A stretch of 12,333 bases of DNA from Syntrophales bacterium (GTDB lineage Bacteria > Desulfobacterota > Syntrophia > Syntrophales > UBA2251): NCBI GenBank assembly GCA_023230905.1, contig JALNWL010000057.1:1-12333 (forward strand). The letters run 5' to 3'. The notes beneath the pieces were generated by a model. That model did no database searches. It worked only from the letters and a program-made list of their open reading frames with translations, and was not told where the DNA came from. The position numbers were made by a program, and so were the translations under genes. Shown in pieces: positions 11,914 through 12,333 of the stretch; position 1 is the first letter of the stretch, and every line of letters starts with the position of its first letter.

Positions 11914-12333
11914 CTACAGGAGCAGGCGCAGTTCCCTCGCGAAGAGGCCATACATGTCCCGGCCGAAGAGCACGAAGTGGACCCGCGCGATGCCGTCGTG
12001 GGCCTTGAGGTAATCGATTGCCGTCTTCAGGGCAATCCGCGCCCCTTCTTCTCGGGGATAGCCGTAGATCCCCAGGCTGATGGCGGGAAAGGCGACGCTC
12101 TTCAGGCCTTTTTCCGAGGCCAGTTTCAGGCTTTCCAGATAGGCGCTCTTGAGCAACTCCGCTTCGCCCCGCGTGCCCCCGCGGTAGACGGGGCCGACAG
12201 TGTGGATGACATGCCTCGCCTTGAGGTTTCCGCCGGTCGTGATGACGGCCTGACCTGTGGGGCAGCCGCCGATCTGCCGGCATTCCGCCATGATGGCGGG
12301 TCCGCCGGCGCGGTGGATGGCGCCGTCGACCCC
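11914..12333 (-). CDS. Macro-domain protein (ADP-ribose binding/hydrolase), N-terminus beyond window
   Basis: The frame is open to the right edge, so the first residues, perhaps 30-40 including the usual NAAN motif, lie outside. The visible 139 residues start GVDGAIHRAGGPAIMAECR, the catalytic/ligand loop of MacroD-type domains. GGCPTGQAVITTGGNL and VIHTVGPVYRGG follow, then the second phosphate loop in AISLGIYGYPREEGARIAL. The domain ends with a short tail (ARELRLLL), so the protein is a single macro domain. MacroD-type proteins remove ADP-ribose from acidic residues or O-acetyl-ADP-ribose; the specific substrate is unknown. An internal ATG at 12291 is not the start, because conserved sequence continues upstream. 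It is convergent with the MoaE-like gene, 25 bases apart. Confidence 0.93.
   Translation of the reverse strand, partial: GVDGAIHRAGGPAIMAECRQIGGCPTGQAVITTGGNLKARHVIHTVGPVYRGGTRGEAELLKSAYLESLKLASEKGLKSVAFPAISLGIYGYPREEGARIALKTAIDYLKAHDGIARVHFVLFGRDMYGLFARELRLLL

Noticed and set aside
1..12333. Mobile element, CRISPR array, toxin-antitoxin, defence or biosynthetic cluster
   Set aside because: I found no transposase, integrase, spaced repeats, small toxin pair or cluster-type enzymes; every gene fits an ordinary chromosomal region.

Overview
This is a GC-rich, gene-dense bacterial chromosomal window with short intergenic gaps and genes on both strands. The gene content is core metabolism and RNA biology: MtaB, RNase III, an Elp3-like radical SAM protein, a NIL/ferredoxin protein, DUF1015, an MsrA-MsrB lipoprotein, an M29 aminopeptidase, a divergent MoaE and a glycine-rich RRM protein. 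That mix, with strong CTTGACA-type promoters, suggests an anaerobic or microaerophilic Gram-negative of the former Deltaproteobacteria (Desulfobacterota, possibly Syntrophia-like). The taxonomy is inference. I see no tRNA, rRNA, CRISPR array, insertion sequence, phage gene or defence cassette.

Layout. 1-2912 (minus) is a tight operon with a clear promoter, read mtaB > rnc > Elp3-like radical SAM gene, which runs off the left edge. 2959-3368 (plus) is a small two-helix membrane protein. 3372-3888 (minus) is a NIL-domain/2x[4Fe-4S] protein with a consensus promoter overlapped by a palindrome. 3898-4438 (minus) is a short alpha/beta hydrolase whose promoter overlaps that of the opposite unit, 4391-6677 (plus), which holds DUF1015 and a TrmN6-like methyltransferase. 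6640-8383 (minus) holds msrAB and a DciA-like DUF721 gene. 8565-9767 (plus) is an M29 aminopeptidase that shares a bidirectional terminator with a convergent RRM RNA-binding protein (9852-10175, minus). 10176-10544 has no protein gene but contains a promoter and an intrinsic terminator that bound a candidate RNA of about 120 nt. 10545-11438 (minus) is a nitrilase-superfamily amidase, 11538-11888 (plus) a MoaE-like protein, and 11914-12333 (minus) the C-terminal part of a macro-domain protein.

How the genes relate. RNA biology is over-represented. MtaB modifies tRNA A37 and the Elp3-like protein is related to wobble-uridine enzymes. The TrmN6-like enzyme would methylate A37 of tRNA-Val, RNase III processes structured RNA, and the RRM protein is an RNA chaperone candidate next to a possible small RNA or attenuator. 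Several housekeeping genes surround these: periplasmic methionine-sulfoxide repair, peptide turnover, amide hydrolysis and helicase loading.

Nothing here is a clear new multi-gene system. The best leads are the promoter-terminator RNA unit upstream of the RRM gene (10322-10475), the palindrome on the NIL/ferredoxin promoter (3845-3867), the MoaE-like protein lacking family motifs, the Asn at an expected catalytic Asp of RNase III, and the leader of mtaB with mutually exclusive pairings.
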